A stretch of DNA of 64,000 nt from Aquabacter sediminis (GTDB taxonomy: Bacteria; Pseudomonadota; Alphaproteobacteria; Rhizobiales; Xanthobacteraceae). Under the pieces are notes generated by a model, which was not told the origin of the DNA, made no database searches, and saw only the letters and a program-made list of their open reading frames with translations. The stretch spans positions 310,001-374,000 of the forward strand of contig NZ_JARBFX010000001.1 in assembly GCF_028863665.1 (NCBI RefSeq), given 5' to 3'. How positions within the stretch are numbered: position 1 is the stretch's first letter; each line of letters starts with the position of its first letter. Shown here piece by piece: positions 28,672 to 36,826 of the stretch. The translations under genes and the position numbers were made by a program.

Positions 28672-28725
28672 CAGACCACTTCCGGGCCCCAGCCCACTTC
28701 CAAGCTTCAGACCACTTCCAGGCCC
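28672..28725 (-). repeat. three 18-base tandem repeats spanning the ohr stop codon
   Basis: Read on the plus strand the units are CAGACCACTTCCGGGCCC, CAGCCCACTTCCAAGCTT and CAGACCACTTCCAGGCCC, each 18 bases with no gap. The ohr stop codon (28707-28709) sits at the junction of units 2 and 3, so units 1 and 2 look like downstream copies of the last ohr codons plus stop. Confidence 0.85.
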
Positions 28726-29132
28726 ACATCCACATTGCCGCGGGTGGCGTTGGAATAGGGGCACACCTGGTGGGCCTTCTCCACCAGACGCTCGGCCTCG
28801 GCCTTGTCGAGGCCCGGCAGGGAGATCTTGAGCGACGCGGTGATGCCGAAGCCACCCTCCGAGCGCGGGCCGATGCCGACGGTGGCGGTCACCGTGGCGT
28901 CGGGCGAGACGCGCACCTTTTCCTGGGAGGCGACGAACTTCAGCGCGCCGAGGAAGCAGGCGGAATAGCCGGCCGCAAACAGCTGTTCGGGATTGTTGCC
29001 CTCACCACCGGCGCCGCCGAGCTCCTTCGGGGTCGCCAGCTTCACATCCAGCGTGCCGTCAGCGGTGGTGGAGCGGCCGTCGCGACCGCCGGTGGCCGTG
29101 GCCTGGGTGGTGTATTTCACATCGACCGACAT
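28707..29132 (-). CDS. ohr: organic hydroperoxide resistance protein (peroxiredoxin)
   Basis: A 141-residue Ohr/OsmC-family protein with the redox pair Cys59 (AAGYSACF) and Cys124 ([11 protein letters not shown]), the conserved Arg17 in TGGRDGR and Glu49 in NPEQLFAAG. It reduces organic and fatty-acid hydroperoxides using lipoyl dithiols in the cytoplasm. AAGGAG lies eight bases before the ATG. A large dyad operator is centred 70 bases upstream. No ohrR regulator gene is present nearby. Its 3' end has been multiplied as an 18-base tandem repeat. Confidence 0.95.
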   Translation of the reverse strand: MSVDVKYTTQATATGGRDGRSTTADGTLDVKLATPKELGGAGGEGNNPEQLFAAGYSACFLGALKFVASQEKVRVSPDATVTATVGIGPRSEGGFGITASLKISLPGLDKAEAERLVEKAHQVCPYSNATRGNVDVGLEVV

Positions 29133-29184
29133 GGACTGTCTCCTTCGTTCGGCCTCGGCGTGAGGCCCGCTTCCGTGATGGGAG

Positions 29185-29219
29185 TTATATACGTCGCGAT
29201 TTAATCGCGCACAATATAA
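29185..29219. promoter_or_regulatory. 35-base dyad operator upstream of ohr
   Basis: Two nested inverted repeats share one centre (29202): TTATAT (29185-29190) with ATATAA (29214-29219), and CGCGAT (29195-29200) with ATCGCG (29204-29209) around TTA. The position, 53-87 bases before the ohr start, suits an OhrR/MarR-type repressor; the sequence differs from the classical AT-rich OhrR box. Confidence 0.6.
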
Positions 29220-29279
29220 TTCCCACTTCCTCGCGATTTCGTGAACGCGTGGACAGTCCAGCCGGTTCCCCCTCCCCGC

Positions 29280-30632
29280 TCAATCGACCGTGGGACGGGG
29301 CTCCAGGGGCAATGTGACATGCTGGGAGAGGCCGCCCTTCGCCCGGTTCGCCAAGCGCAGCGTGCCGCCATGCCGGGTGATGATCTCATGGGCGATGGCC
29401 AGGCCAAGCCCGGCGCCGGGAATCGCGGCCTGGCGGGCGGGATCGATGCGGAAGAACGGCTCGAAGGCTCGGTCGATGAGGGCCTCGGGAATGCCCGGGC
29501 CTTCATCCTGGATCAGGAGATGCGCCCGTTCCCCGTCGCTCCAGATCTTCACCCGCGCGCCCTTTCCGTGGGTGGCGGCGTTCACCACCAGATTGCGCAC
29601 CGCGCGCTTCAGGGAGAGCGGGCGTGCGGCCACGGTGACCGGCTCGCCATCCTCCAGATGCGCCACAAGTCCGCTCTGGGTCGCCTCCCGGCAGATGGCG
29701 CCCACCAGGTCGTCAAGCCCCACCAGTTCCAGGTCGGAGGTGGAAACCTCCTCGCGCACCAGCCGGATGGCGCTGTCGGCGATCCGGTCCAATTCCTCCA
29801 GGTCCGCGAACCACTTTTCCCGCTCGTCGTCATCGGAGAGAAACTCGGCCCTCAGCCTCAGGCGCGTGAGCGGCGTGCGCAGGTCATGGGCCGCGGCCGC
29901 CACAATGCGCATGCGGCTTTCCATGGCGCCCTTCAGCCGATCGCCCAGGGCATTGATGGTGCGCACGGCCGCCCGTACCTCTGCAGAGCCGGTCTCCTTG
30001 AGCACCGGCAATTCGCCATTGGGCCCGATCTCGTCCACCGTCTTCTGGAGCAGCACAAGCGGGCGCAGCAGACGGTTCACCACAACGAGAATCACGGCGG
30101 TGAAGCCGATGCCCGTGAGCATCAGCCAAGCCACCAGACGCAGCGGAAAGGACGGAGGTGGCTGCATCATGCCCACATCCGTAGGCACGTTCAACCAGCG
30201 GCCATCCGCCATTCGGATTGCAACCACTTCCCGGGGCCAGTGGCCCTCCCCCTCCCGTGGGGGCGGTGGCGGCCCCTCAGTCTCGGACCGCCCACGGAAT
30301 GGCTCGCCCATGCGAACCACCTGGACCTCCATGGGACGCCCAACGGCCGCGAAGGCGCTGGCCACCTCGGCGGTGCGCCGGGCATCCACGACGCCCTTGA
30401 GGGGTGCATCCGTCACCAGGGAGGCCCGGGCCTGCTCGGCCGCGCTGCCGCCTTCCACAAGGGCCGCGATCAAGGCGGCCTGCGTCACGACGGATGGCAG
30501 GTCGGGACGCGGCGGAGGCGCCCCTCGGTCCAGGACGAAGAAGGTGATCGCCCCCGACAGCACCATGACCACAAGCAGCACAGCCACCACGAGGGCGGCG
30601 ACCTTTGTGCGCAGCGAGGTCAAGCGTCGCAC
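29280..30632 (-). CDS. two-component sensor histidine kinase (EnvZ/CpxA-like)
   Basis: A 450-residue inner-membrane kinase: TM1 at about 11-34, a 130-residue periplasmic sensor with a proline-rich loop, TM2 at about 164-187, a HAMP linker, the phosphoacceptor His249 in AAAAHDLRTPLTRLRLR, and the ATPase boxes N (NLVVNAATHG), G1 (DEGPGIP), F (FEPFFRID) and G2 (GAGLGLAI). It starts with GTG and overlaps the response regulator gene by 13 bases, so the pair is translationally coupled. The nearby divergent CpxP-like protein suggests it monitors the envelope. Confidence 0.92.
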   Translation of the reverse strand: MRRLTSLRTKVAALVVAVLLVVMVLSGAITFFVLDRGAPPPRPDLPSVVTQAALIAALVEGGSAAEQARASLVTDAPLKGVVDARRTAEVASAFAAVGRPMEVQVVRMGEPFRGRSETEGPPPPPREGEGHWPREVVAIRMADGRWLNVPTDVGMMQPPPSFPLRLVAWLMLTGIGFTAVILVVVNRLLRPLVLLQKTVDEIGPNGELPVLKETGSAEVRAAVRTINALGDRLKGAMESRMRIVAAAAHDLRTPLTRLRLRAEFLSDDDEREKWFADLEELDRIADSAIRLVREEVSTSDLELVGLDDLVGAICREATQSGLVAHLEDGEPVTVAARPLSLKRAVRNLVVNAATHGKGARVKIWSDGERAHLLIQDEGPGIPEALIDRAFEPFFRIDPARQAAIPGAGLGLAIAHEIITRHGGTLRLANRAKGGLSQHVTLPLEPRPTVD

Positions 30633-31342
30633 TCGACCGTTTCAACCCGCGCCGCGAATTGATAGCCGCCATTGCGTTGCGTCTTGAGCAGATTGAAGGC
30701 GCCCTGGTCGCCCAGCTTGCGCCGCAGGCGGCTCACCAGAACGTCGATGGACCGGTCGAACGGCCCCGCCTCGCGGCCTTGGGTGATGTCGAGGAGCTGC
30801 TCGCGCGAGAGGACCCGGCCGGGCCGCTCCAAAAATGCCACGAGGAGATCGAACTCGGCGGCGGTGAGCACAACGTCCTGCCCGTCTGCGTCCAGCACCC
30901 GGCGGCTGCTGGGCTCCGCCATGAAGCCGGAGAAGCGATATTGGCGGTTGGTGGCCACATGCTCGTCATGGTCGGAGAAGCGCCGCATCACCGCCCGGAT
31001 CCGCGCCACCAGTTCGCGCGGATTGAACGGCTTGCCGAGATAATCGTCGGCGCCCACTTCCAGCCCGATGATGCGGTCCACCTCCTCCTTCAAGGCTGTG
31101 AGGAGGATGATCGGCACCCGCGAGCGCCCACGCAGGGAGCGGCACAGATCAAGGCCCGAGGCGTCGGGGAGCATCAGGTCCAGCACCACCAGGTCGATGC
31201 GGTTGGTGGTGAGGGCCTCTTCCATTTCGCGCCCGCTCGCGGCGGTGGACACGCGAAACCCCTGGCCTGACAGATAGCGGCCCAGCAGCTTGCGAATTTC
31301 ATGGTCGTCATCGACCACCAGTACGTGCGTTGATGCGTCCAC
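30620..31342 (-). CDS. OmpR-family response regulator
   Basis: A 240-residue regulator: receiver domain with the acidic pocket (VVDDDHE), phosphoacceptor Asp55 (LVVLDLMLP), Thr82 region (ILLTAL) and Lys104 region (LGKPFNPREL), then a winged-helix DNA-binding domain (LTAAEFDLLVAFLERPGRVLSREQL; QRNGGYQF). It starts with GTG. It is paired with the kinase gene downstream and divergent from the CpxP-like gene, which it is likely to regulate. Confidence 0.93.
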   Translation of the reverse strand: MDASTHVLVVDDDHEIRKLLGRYLSGQGFRVSTAASGREMEEALTTNRIDLVVLDLMLPDASGLDLCRSLRGRSRVPIILLTALKEEVDRIIGLEVGADDYLGKPFNPRELVARIRAVMRRFSDHDEHVATNRQYRFSGFMAEPSSRRVLDADGQDVVLTAAEFDLLVAFLERPGRVLSREQLLDITQGREAGPFDRSIDVLVSRLRRKLGDQGAFNLLKTQRNGGYQFAARVETVECDA

Positions 31343-31396
31343 TGCGTGTCTGGTCCCGGTTTGTTGCTGGATGTGCTTCTAACCGAGCTTGACCAT

Positions 31397-31497
31397 GGAC
31401 GGGGCGTCCGGATTGCAAGCCCGTGTTTCCACGCGCGCCCTGGCAACATTCGGACACCATTCTCCACCCGGACGATACGTCCTGGCAACGCCCGGAC
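31397..31497. promoter_or_regulatory. repeat-rich promoter region between the response regulator and the CpxP-like gene
   Basis: The 217-base divergent spacer holds two dyads of the same form, GGACG-N3-CGTCC, at 31397-31409 and 31470-31482 (73 bases apart), and two direct repeats CCTGGCAAC-N3-CGGAC at 31439-31455 and 31481-31497 (42 bases apart, close to four helical turns). These are good candidates for binding sites of the adjacent OmpR-family regulator. Confidence 0.55.
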
Positions 31498-31559
31498 GAA
31501 GGGCGGCAAAGGGAAGCGCCTAGATTGAGGTCATCGCAAAGGTCACGGGTCACACAGTC

Positions 31560-32237
31560 ATGAACAGGCAATTCCGGCCCCCCCATCGCACCGCGATGGG
31601 CATCGCCGTCGCCCTCGCAGGGGTCGCGGTGGCGGGGTGGGCCATCGCCGACACGGCCGGGATGACGCATCCCCAGCGCCCCGACCGGTTCGCCAGCCTG
31701 GTTCTGGCCGCCGGGCCAGGCCCGGCCGAGGGTCTGCCTCCATCGCCGCCCGGCCCGCGCCGGGCACCCGATGCAGCCGCAGGCCCAGGCGGCCCCCTCG
31801 GCGTCGCTGCATCACGCCCGATGCCGCCGTCCCCGCCGCCATTGCCACCTCCCGCGCGGCTGGCGGAGATGCTCTCAGCCGCCGAGACCTTCATCGGCAT
31901 TCGCACCGAACAGCTCGACGCGTGGCGTGACTTCACCGACGCGTCCCTGTCCCTCCTTCCCGAGCCCCCCGCGGCCCGGCCAGAACCGGGCACGGCGGAC
32001 CCGTTCGCCCGTTCGAGCGAATTGGCAAACCGGATGGTGGCACAGGGCAAGAAGGCGGAACGGCTTCTTGCCGCCGTGCAGCAGCTCAAGGCAAAGCTGT
32101 CGCCAGACCAGCTTCAACGGGTGGCAAAGCTTGAGGCGATGCTGCCGCCCCCGCCCGCGCCCCCTTTCCCTCCTGGCCCGAAGCAAGACGCCGCGCCACC
32201 GTCGCGTGCCCCCAACGCACCGGGCTTGCCAAACTGA
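31560..32237 (+). CDS. CpxP/Spy-like (LTXXQ-type) proline-rich periplasmic protein
   Basis: A 225-residue protein with an N-terminal hydrophobic export segment (MGIAVALAGVAVAGWAIA), a long Pro/Ala/Gly-rich region (about 50-100), then two LTXXQ-like helices (FIGIRTEQLDAWRDFTDA and KLSPDQLQRVAKLEAM) and a proline-rich tail. LTXXQ proteins such as CpxP and Spy are periplasmic chaperones or stress sensors. Divergence from a CpxAR-like two-component pair parallels cpxP/cpxRA; this link is inferred from position. The start lacks a good ribosome site, so the ATG at 31596 is an alternative. Confidence 0.65.
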   Translation: MNRQFRPPHRTAMGIAVALAGVAVAGWAIADTAGMTHPQRPDRFASLVLAAGPGPAEGLPPSPPGPRRAPDAAAGPGGPLGVAASRPMPPSPPPLPPPARLAEMLSAAETFIGIRTEQLDAWRDFTDASLSLLPEPPAARPEPGTADPFARSSELANRMVAQGKKAERLLAAVQQLKAKLSPDQLQRVAKLEAMLPPPPAPPFPPGPKQDAAPPSRAPNAPGLPN

Positions 32238-32245
32238 TGTGAGAC

Positions 32246-32305
32246 GGGAGGGCACGCCCCCACACCTGTGCCCTCCCCCAGCGGGCGTGCTTCGGCACGC
32301 CCGCT
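32246..32305. repeat. double-hairpin element, copy A
   Basis: Hairpin 1: GGGAGGGCAC (32246-32255) pairs with GTGCCCTCCC (32268-32277) around the loop GCCCCCACACCT. Hairpin 2: an 11-bp stem (32280-32290 with 32295-32305) closed by a TTCG tetraloop. The same two-hairpin plan recurs in copy B 114 bases downstream. Confidence 0.75.
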
Positions 32306-32359
32306 GCCCCAGATGAGGCGTTCGGATCTGCCCGATAAGGCGACGGACGCCCACGCAAA

Positions 32360-32428
32360 GGAAGGATGCGCCCCCACACCTGCATCCTTCCCCAGGGCGG
32401 GCGTGGCTTCAGCTGCGCCCGCCTTTTC
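32360..32428. repeat. double-hairpin element, copy B, with terminator tail
   Basis: Hairpin 1: GGAAGGATGC (32360-32369) pairs with GCATCCTTCC (32382-32391) around a loop identical to copy A (GCCCCCACACCT). Hairpin 2: GGCGGGCG (32396-32403) pairs with CGCCCGCC (32416-32423) and is followed by TTTT, so it can act as the plus-strand terminator of the CpxP-like gene. The stems of hairpin 1 differ from copy A by paired, compensating changes. Confidence 0.75.
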
Positions 32429-32455
32429 CATTTGAAGAAGAGGCGGGTCTCGCCG

Positions 32456-33448
32456 TCAGATGTGGCTGTAGTTCAGGCGCGCGAGTGCGACCGGCGCCCC
32501 ATCGGCGTCCAGAATGGCGAAACCGGGGGTCTCGAAGGTCTCGCCGACCACCCGCGCAGCGATGCCGGCCGCCCCCAGGTCCGCGACGAAGTCCTCTGCC
32601 GCATCGAAGGGGACGCAGGCCGCGATCTCATAATCATCGCCCCCCGCCAGGATCGTTTCCAAGAGGGCCGGCTCCGCCGCAAGCGCCGTTCGCGCCGCGT
32701 CGGAGAGCGGAACGTCCTGGACCCGCAGGAGGCCGCCGCAGCCGGAAACGCGCAGCATCTTCGCAAGGTCGCCGGCCAGACCATCGGAAATGTCCATGGC
32801 CGCGCTAGCCCGGCTCCGCAGAACGCCAGCGGCTGCGAGGCGCGGCTGGGGATGGAGATAGCGGTCTAGCAGGAAGCTGCGCTGCACGGGCGACAAGGCG
32901 GAAAAGCCCGGTCGCTCCGGCGTCAGGCGCAAGGCCAGTCCGAGGGCCGAATCGCCTATGGTACCGGTGACGAGGAGCGCCTCGTTGGGCCGCGCACCCG
33001 TACGCGGGACGAAGCGCCCGGTGGGAACGGCGCCGATTGCGGTCAAGGACAGCGTGACGGGGCCGGGGGTGCGCACCGTGTCCCCCCCCAGAAGCGGGCA
33101 GCCATAAAGGTCGCAATCCTCACCCAAGGCCAGGGCGAAGGCCTCCAGCCAGTCCGACGTCGTCTCACGGGAGACCACGAGCGCAATGAGGGCGCCGATG
33201 GGCCGCGCGCCCTTGGCGGCAAGATCCGACACATTCACCCGCAACAGCTTGCGGGCGATGGAAGCGGGGGGATCATCGGCAAAGAAATGCACGCCGGCCA
33301 CCAGCGCGTCCTTGGTCAGGACCAGTTCGCTGTCCGGCGGCGGACGCAGCAGGGCGGCATCATCCAGCAGCCCGCGCGCGGCAGGGTGGCGCGCGATCGG
33401 CCGGAAGAGGCGCGCGATAAAGGCGTCCTCTCCCGAGCCTTCGCTCAT
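32456..33448 (-). CDS. thiL: thiamine-monophosphate kinase
   Basis: A 330-residue ThiL of the AIR-synthase fold. Mg/ATP-binding segments are visible: LLDDAALL near residue 27 (usually GDDAA), LLRVNVSDLAAKGARPIGAL, DLYGCPLLGGDTVR, MDISDGLAGDL and GGDDYEIAAC. It phosphorylates thiamine monophosphate to thiamine diphosphate. The ATG at 33448 lies one base from the nusB stop codon; nusB-thiL is the usual order in this group. Confidence 0.94.
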   Translation of the reverse strand: MSEGSGEDAFIARLFRPIARHPAARGLLDDAALLRPPPDSELVLTKDALVAGVHFFADDPPASIARKLLRVNVSDLAAKGARPIGALIALVVSRETTSDWLEAFALALGEDCDLYGCPLLGGDTVRTPGPVTLSLTAIGAVPTGRFVPRTGARPNEALLVTGTIGDSALGLALRLTPERPGFSALSPVQRSFLLDRYLHPQPRLAAAGVLRSRASAAMDISDGLAGDLAKMLRVSGCGGLLRVQDVPLSDAARTALAAEPALLETILAGGDDYEIAACVPFDAAEDFVADLGAAGIAARVVGETFETPGFAILDADGAPVALARLNYSHI

Positions 33449-33449
33449 G

Positions 33450-33932
33450 TCAGGCGGCTCCCGGCCGGGCGAACTCGGCGGCGCGCAGCTCCCGCGCCAG
33501 CGTGTCGAGCACGGCATTGACCATGCCGGTCTCGTCCCGCTCCAGGAAGGCGCCGGCCACATTCACATATTCGGCCACCACCACGCGGGCCGGAATGTCC
33601 GGCCGGCCAATGAGCTCATAGGCCCCGGCCCGGAGCGTCGCGCGCAGCACCGTCTCCACCCGGCGCAGCGGCCAGCCCGCGGCAAGCGCCTGGTCGATCA
33701 TGGGATCGATGCGCAGCTGCTCGCGCAGCACCCCCTGCACCACGTCACGGAAAAGGTTGGTGTCGGCGTCGGGATATTCCACGCCTTCCACCTCGCGGCC
33801 GAGCCAAAAGCTCTGGAACTGCGCCAGGATGTCCTGAACCGGGGTCCCGGCCACGTCCATCTGGTAGAGCGCCTGCACGGCCCCAAGGCGCGCCGCGCTC
33901 TTCTTCAGCGGTTTGCCATTGCCTTCGCTCAT
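33450..33932 (-). CDS. nusB: transcription antitermination factor NusB
   Basis: A 160-residue all-helical protein with the N-terminal [20 protein letters not shown] and C-terminal pattern [30 protein letters not shown] (shown in part), ending in [21 protein letters not shown]. NusB with NusE binds boxA RNA for rRNA antitermination. Its ATG overlaps the ribH stop as ATGA. A longer frame from 34025 has no family similarity. Confidence 0.95.
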   Translation of the reverse strand: MSEGNGKPLKKSAARLGAVQALYQMDVAGTPVQDILAQFQSFWLGREVEGVEYPDADTNLFRDVVQGVLREQLRIDPMIDQALAAGWPLRRVETVLRATLRAGAYELIGRPDIPARVVVAEYVNVAGAFLERDETGMVNAVLDTLARELRAAEFARPGAA

Positions 33933-34420
33933 GCCGACACCTGCCGCTTCAGGCGGATGAGCGACACCGCCGCCTCCGCCGCGCCGCCGCCCTTGTTGCC
34001 CTCGGTCACCCGCGCCCGCTCCCACGCCTGCGCCTCGGTCTCAACGGTGAGGATGCCGTTGCCGGTGGGCAGGCCGTGGGCCAGCGCCAGATCCATCAGG
34101 GCACGGGAGGATTCCCCCGCCACGATCTCGAAATGATAGGTCTCGCCACGGATGACGCAACCGAGTGCCACCAGACCCTCATAGGGGTCGCCCTGGAGCT
34201 CGGCGCCCTCCATGGCGATCTCAGCGGCGATGGGAATTTCCAGCGCGCCCGGCACCGTCACCACATCCACCCGCGCGCCGGCCGCCTCCAGCGCGCCCTT
34301 GGCGCCGCTGAGCAGTTCGTCCGCCAGTTCCTCGTAGAAGCGGCCTTCCACGATCAGAACCCGGGCGCCGGTGACCGGCTCGTTCGTCTCGCTCGCGCCC
34401 GCGCTGCGCGTGCCTGCCAT
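33929..34420 (-). CDS. ribH: 6,7-dimethyl-8-ribityllumazine synthase
   Basis: A 163-residue lumazine synthase: [34 protein letters not shown] (substrate loop), [19 protein letters not shown] and [15 protein letters not shown] are all in place. It condenses ribitylamino-uracil with dihydroxybutanone phosphate. GGAGAG precedes the ATG at 34420. It sits between ribE and nusB, in the conserved riboflavin/nusB order. No ribBA gene is in the window. Confidence 0.96.
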   Translation of the reverse strand: MAGTRSAGASETNEPVTGARVLIVEGRFYEELADELLSGAKGALEAAGARVDVVTVPGALEIPIAAEIAMEGAELQGDPYEGLVALGCVIRGETYHFEIVAGESSRALMDLALAHGLPTGNGILTVETEAQAWERARVTEGNKGGGAAEAAVSLIRLKRQVSA

Positions 34421-34451
34421 GATGTCTCTCCTCGATCCGCGCTGACGGGTA

Positions 34452-35063
34452 CTAGCCTCTGGGGAACTCCGCAAGCCGCGCCGCATAGCGCGCCATGAGA
34501 TCCACTTCCAGATTCACCAGATCGCCGGCCTTCGCCGCCCCCCAGCTGGTCACCGCCAGCGTATGGGGGATCAGCAGGCAGGTGAAGCGGTTGCCCTCCA
34601 CCGTGTTGACCGTTAGCGACGTTCCATCCAGGCACACCGAGCCCTTGGCGGCGATGAAACGCGCCAGCGCGTCCGGCGCCTCGAAGGTGAAGCGACTGGT
34701 CTCCGCGAAGTCCTCCCGCGTCACCAGCGGGATCGCCGCATCCACATGGCCGGTGACAAGGTGGCCGCCGAGCTCCGCCCCCATGGCCAGCGCCCGCTCC
34801 AGATTGACCCGCTGCCCAACCTGCCAGTTGGCCACCGTCGTAATGGCCAGGGTCTCGGGAGCCGCATCGAAGGTGAAGAGGGAACCGAGCGGCCCCCCGG
34901 GGGCGGCCGAGGTCACGGTCAGACAGACGCCCGAGCAGCAGATGGAGGCGCCGATCTCTACGCCTTCCGCAGGGTAGTGGGAGGCGAGGGTGAGGGTGCG
35001 CACCTCATTATGGGCGCGCACCTCCGTCACGAGGCCAAGGTCGGAAACAATGCCGGTGAACAT
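34452..35063 (-). CDS. ribE: riboflavin synthase (alpha chain)
   Basis: A 203-residue protein of two internally repeated beta barrels. The N-terminal start [12 protein letters not shown], the first-repeat CCSGVCLTV and GHLVTGHVD, and the second-repeat [14 protein letters not shown] are diagnostic. It dismutates two lumazines to riboflavin. The ATG at 35063 gives the family N-terminus; the 18-codon longer frame does not. Confidence 0.96.
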   Translation of the reverse strand: MFTGIVSDLGLVTEVRAHNEVRTLTLASHYPAEGVEIGASICCSGVCLTVTSAAPGGPLGSLFTFDAAPETLAITTVANWQVGQRVNLERALAMGAELGGHLVTGHVDAAIPLVTREDFAETSRFTFEAPDALARFIAAKGSVCLDGTSLTVNTVEGNRFTCLLIPHTLAVTSWGAAKAGDLVNLEVDLMARYAARLAEFPRG

Positions 35064-35162
35064 GGCGCACTTCCGCTCTGAGAAGGAGAAATTCGCCGGT
35101 CTTTTCGACCATTTCACCCCGTCTGTCGATGCGCCTCAGCGCGCATCTGCCGTGCGCGGAAC

Positions 35163-36320
35163 TCAGCGCCGCATCAGGCGGACCATGCGGTCCCGGCCGA
35201 ACTGCGCGTCTTCCACCCGCACGAAGCCGACCGGTTCCAGCAACCGGCCGAGCGGCTGGCCCGGCAGGGCGTCGAGCGCAAAATCCCCAAGCGAGACAGG
35301 AGATTGGAAGACGGTAATTTCGTCTACCAAACCGGCCTCCAGCAAACCCGACGCCAGATGCGGGCCGCCTTCCACCATCGCTCGGGTCACGCCGAGAAGA
35401 CCGAGCAGGTGCAGGACGGCGGAAAGGTCCAGCCGCCCGCGCGCGCCACGCGGCACGCGATAGACCTCAACCCCTTGGTCCACAAGTTCTTTTTCATTCT
35501 GCGCCGAGGCATCCTCCGCACAGATCACCCACAGGGGCACCTGCTCGGCGGTCGCTACAAGGCGTGACGACAAGGGCAGGCGCAGCTCGCCATCCAGCAC
35601 CACCCGGACCGGCGAACGCCCCTCCTGCCCCGGCAGGCGGCAGGTCAAAAGAGGGTCATCGGCCAGCGCCGTGCCGATGCCCACAAGGATCACATCGGTG
35701 CGCGCCCGCAGGCCGTGGACCTTCTCCCCCGCCTCGGGACCGGTGATCGCAACCGGTGCCGGGCCGGGCAGTCCAACCTTTCCATCGGCCGAAATCGCCA
35801 TCTTTAGAAGGACATGCGGCCGGCCGCGGGTGACGCGGCTGATGTGTCCAGCATGGTCGAGAAAGGCCTGTTCGGCGCCAACGCCCACCGTCACCCAGAT
35901 GCCCGCCGCCCGCAGGCGAGCGACGCCGCGCCCCTTCACGCGGCGGTCGGGATCCTCGATGGCGGTGACCACCCGGCGGATACCGGCGGCGACCACGGCG
36001 TCGGCGCAGGGCGGGGTGCGGCCATAATGGGAGCAGGGCTCGAGGGTGACATAGAGCGTTGCGCCGCGCGCGGCCTCTCCAGCCTGGGCCAAGGCGAGGG
36101 GCTCGGCGTGTGGCCGGCCGGCCGGAGCGGTTCCTGCTTCACCAATGATTTCAGGGCCTTGAGACGTGTGGCGGACGACCACAGCCCCCACCGAAGGGTT
36201 CGGCCAGGTGCACCCGAGCCCCGCCTGCCCCACCGCCAGGGCGCGCGCCATCAGGCGCTCATCAACCTCCGGAGTGGTGACGGGGTAGGGCTCCACGGCT
36301 TTGGGCCCCACGTCCGTCAC
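35163..36320 (-). CDS. ribD: bifunctional pyrimidine deaminase/reductase RibD
   Basis: A 385-residue protein. The deaminase domain (about 20-160) has the zinc ligands His71/Glu73 (PHAEPLAL), Cys96 and Cys105 ([16 protein letters not shown]); the NADPH-dependent reductase domain follows (about 165-385; [47 protein letters not shown]). It carries out two consecutive steps of riboflavin synthesis. The GTG start overlaps the nrdR stop (GTGA), showing coupling to nrdR. Confidence 0.96.
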   Translation of the reverse strand: MTDVGPKAVEPYPVTTPEVDERLMARALAVGQAGLGCTWPNPSVGAVVVRHTSQGPEIIGEAGTAPAGRPHAEPLALAQAGEAARGATLYVTLEPCSHYGRTPPCADAVVAAGIRRVVTAIEDPDRRVKGRGVARLRAAGIWVTVGVGAEQAFLDHAGHISRVTRGRPHVLLKMAISADGKVGLPGPAPVAITGPEAGEKVHGLRARTDVILVGIGTALADDPLLTCRLPGQEGRSPVRVVLDGELRLPLSSRLVATAEQVPLWVICAEDASAQNEKELVDQGVEVYRVPRGARGRLDLSAVLHLLGLLGVTRAMVEGGPHLASGLLEAGLVDEITVFQSPVSLGDFALDALPGQPLGRLLEPVGFVRVEDAQFGRDRMVRLMRR

Positions 36321-36793
36321 TCTCCGCTCCGGGGCGGCTCGCCCTGGTGGCCGAGTTCGCCAAGCAGGCTCTCGAAGTCCTTGGCTTCCCTGAAGTTTCT
36401 GTAGACCGACGCGAACCGCACATAGGCCACGTCGTCGATTTGCTTGAGCCCTTCCATGACCATCTCGCCGATGGTCTCGGAGGTGATCTCGGTTTCGCCG
36501 AGGCTTTCCAGCTGGCGAACAAGGCCGGACAACATGCGTTCTACGCGTTCTGTTTCCACCGGCCGCTTGCGCAGGGCGATCTCCACGGACCGGGCCAGTT
36601 TGTCGCGGTCAAACGGCACCCGCCGACCAGAGCGCTTCACCACCATCAGCTCTCGCAACTGCACCCGCTCGAAGGTGGTGAACCGCCCGCCGCAATCGGG
36701 ACAGACCCGACGGCGGCGGATGGCGGTATTGTCCTCGGTGGGACGGCTGTCCTTCACCTGGGTGTCCAGGCTGCCGCAATAGGGACACCGCAT
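36317..36793 (-). CDS. nrdR: transcriptional repressor NrdR
   Basis: A 158-residue protein: N-terminal zinc ribbon ([18 protein letters not shown] ... CPDCGGRF, four cysteines) and an ATP-cone domain ([20 protein letters not shown] to about residue 140). NrdR represses ribonucleotide reductase genes according to the dATP/ATP ratio. GGGAGAGG lies before the ATG. It follows glyA and precedes ribD, the standard Rhizobiales arrangement. Confidence 0.97.
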   Translation of the reverse strand: MRCPYCGSLDTQVKDSRPTEDNTAIRRRRVCPDCGGRFTTFERVQLRELMVVKRSGRRVPFDRDKLARSVEIALRKRPVETERVERMLSGLVRQLESLGETEITSETIGEMVMEGLKQIDDVAYVRFASVYRNFREAKDFESLLGELGHQGEPPRSGE

Positions 36794-36826
36794 GGTACCT
36801 CTCCCGCTCCGGTGTCCCGACCGCGC

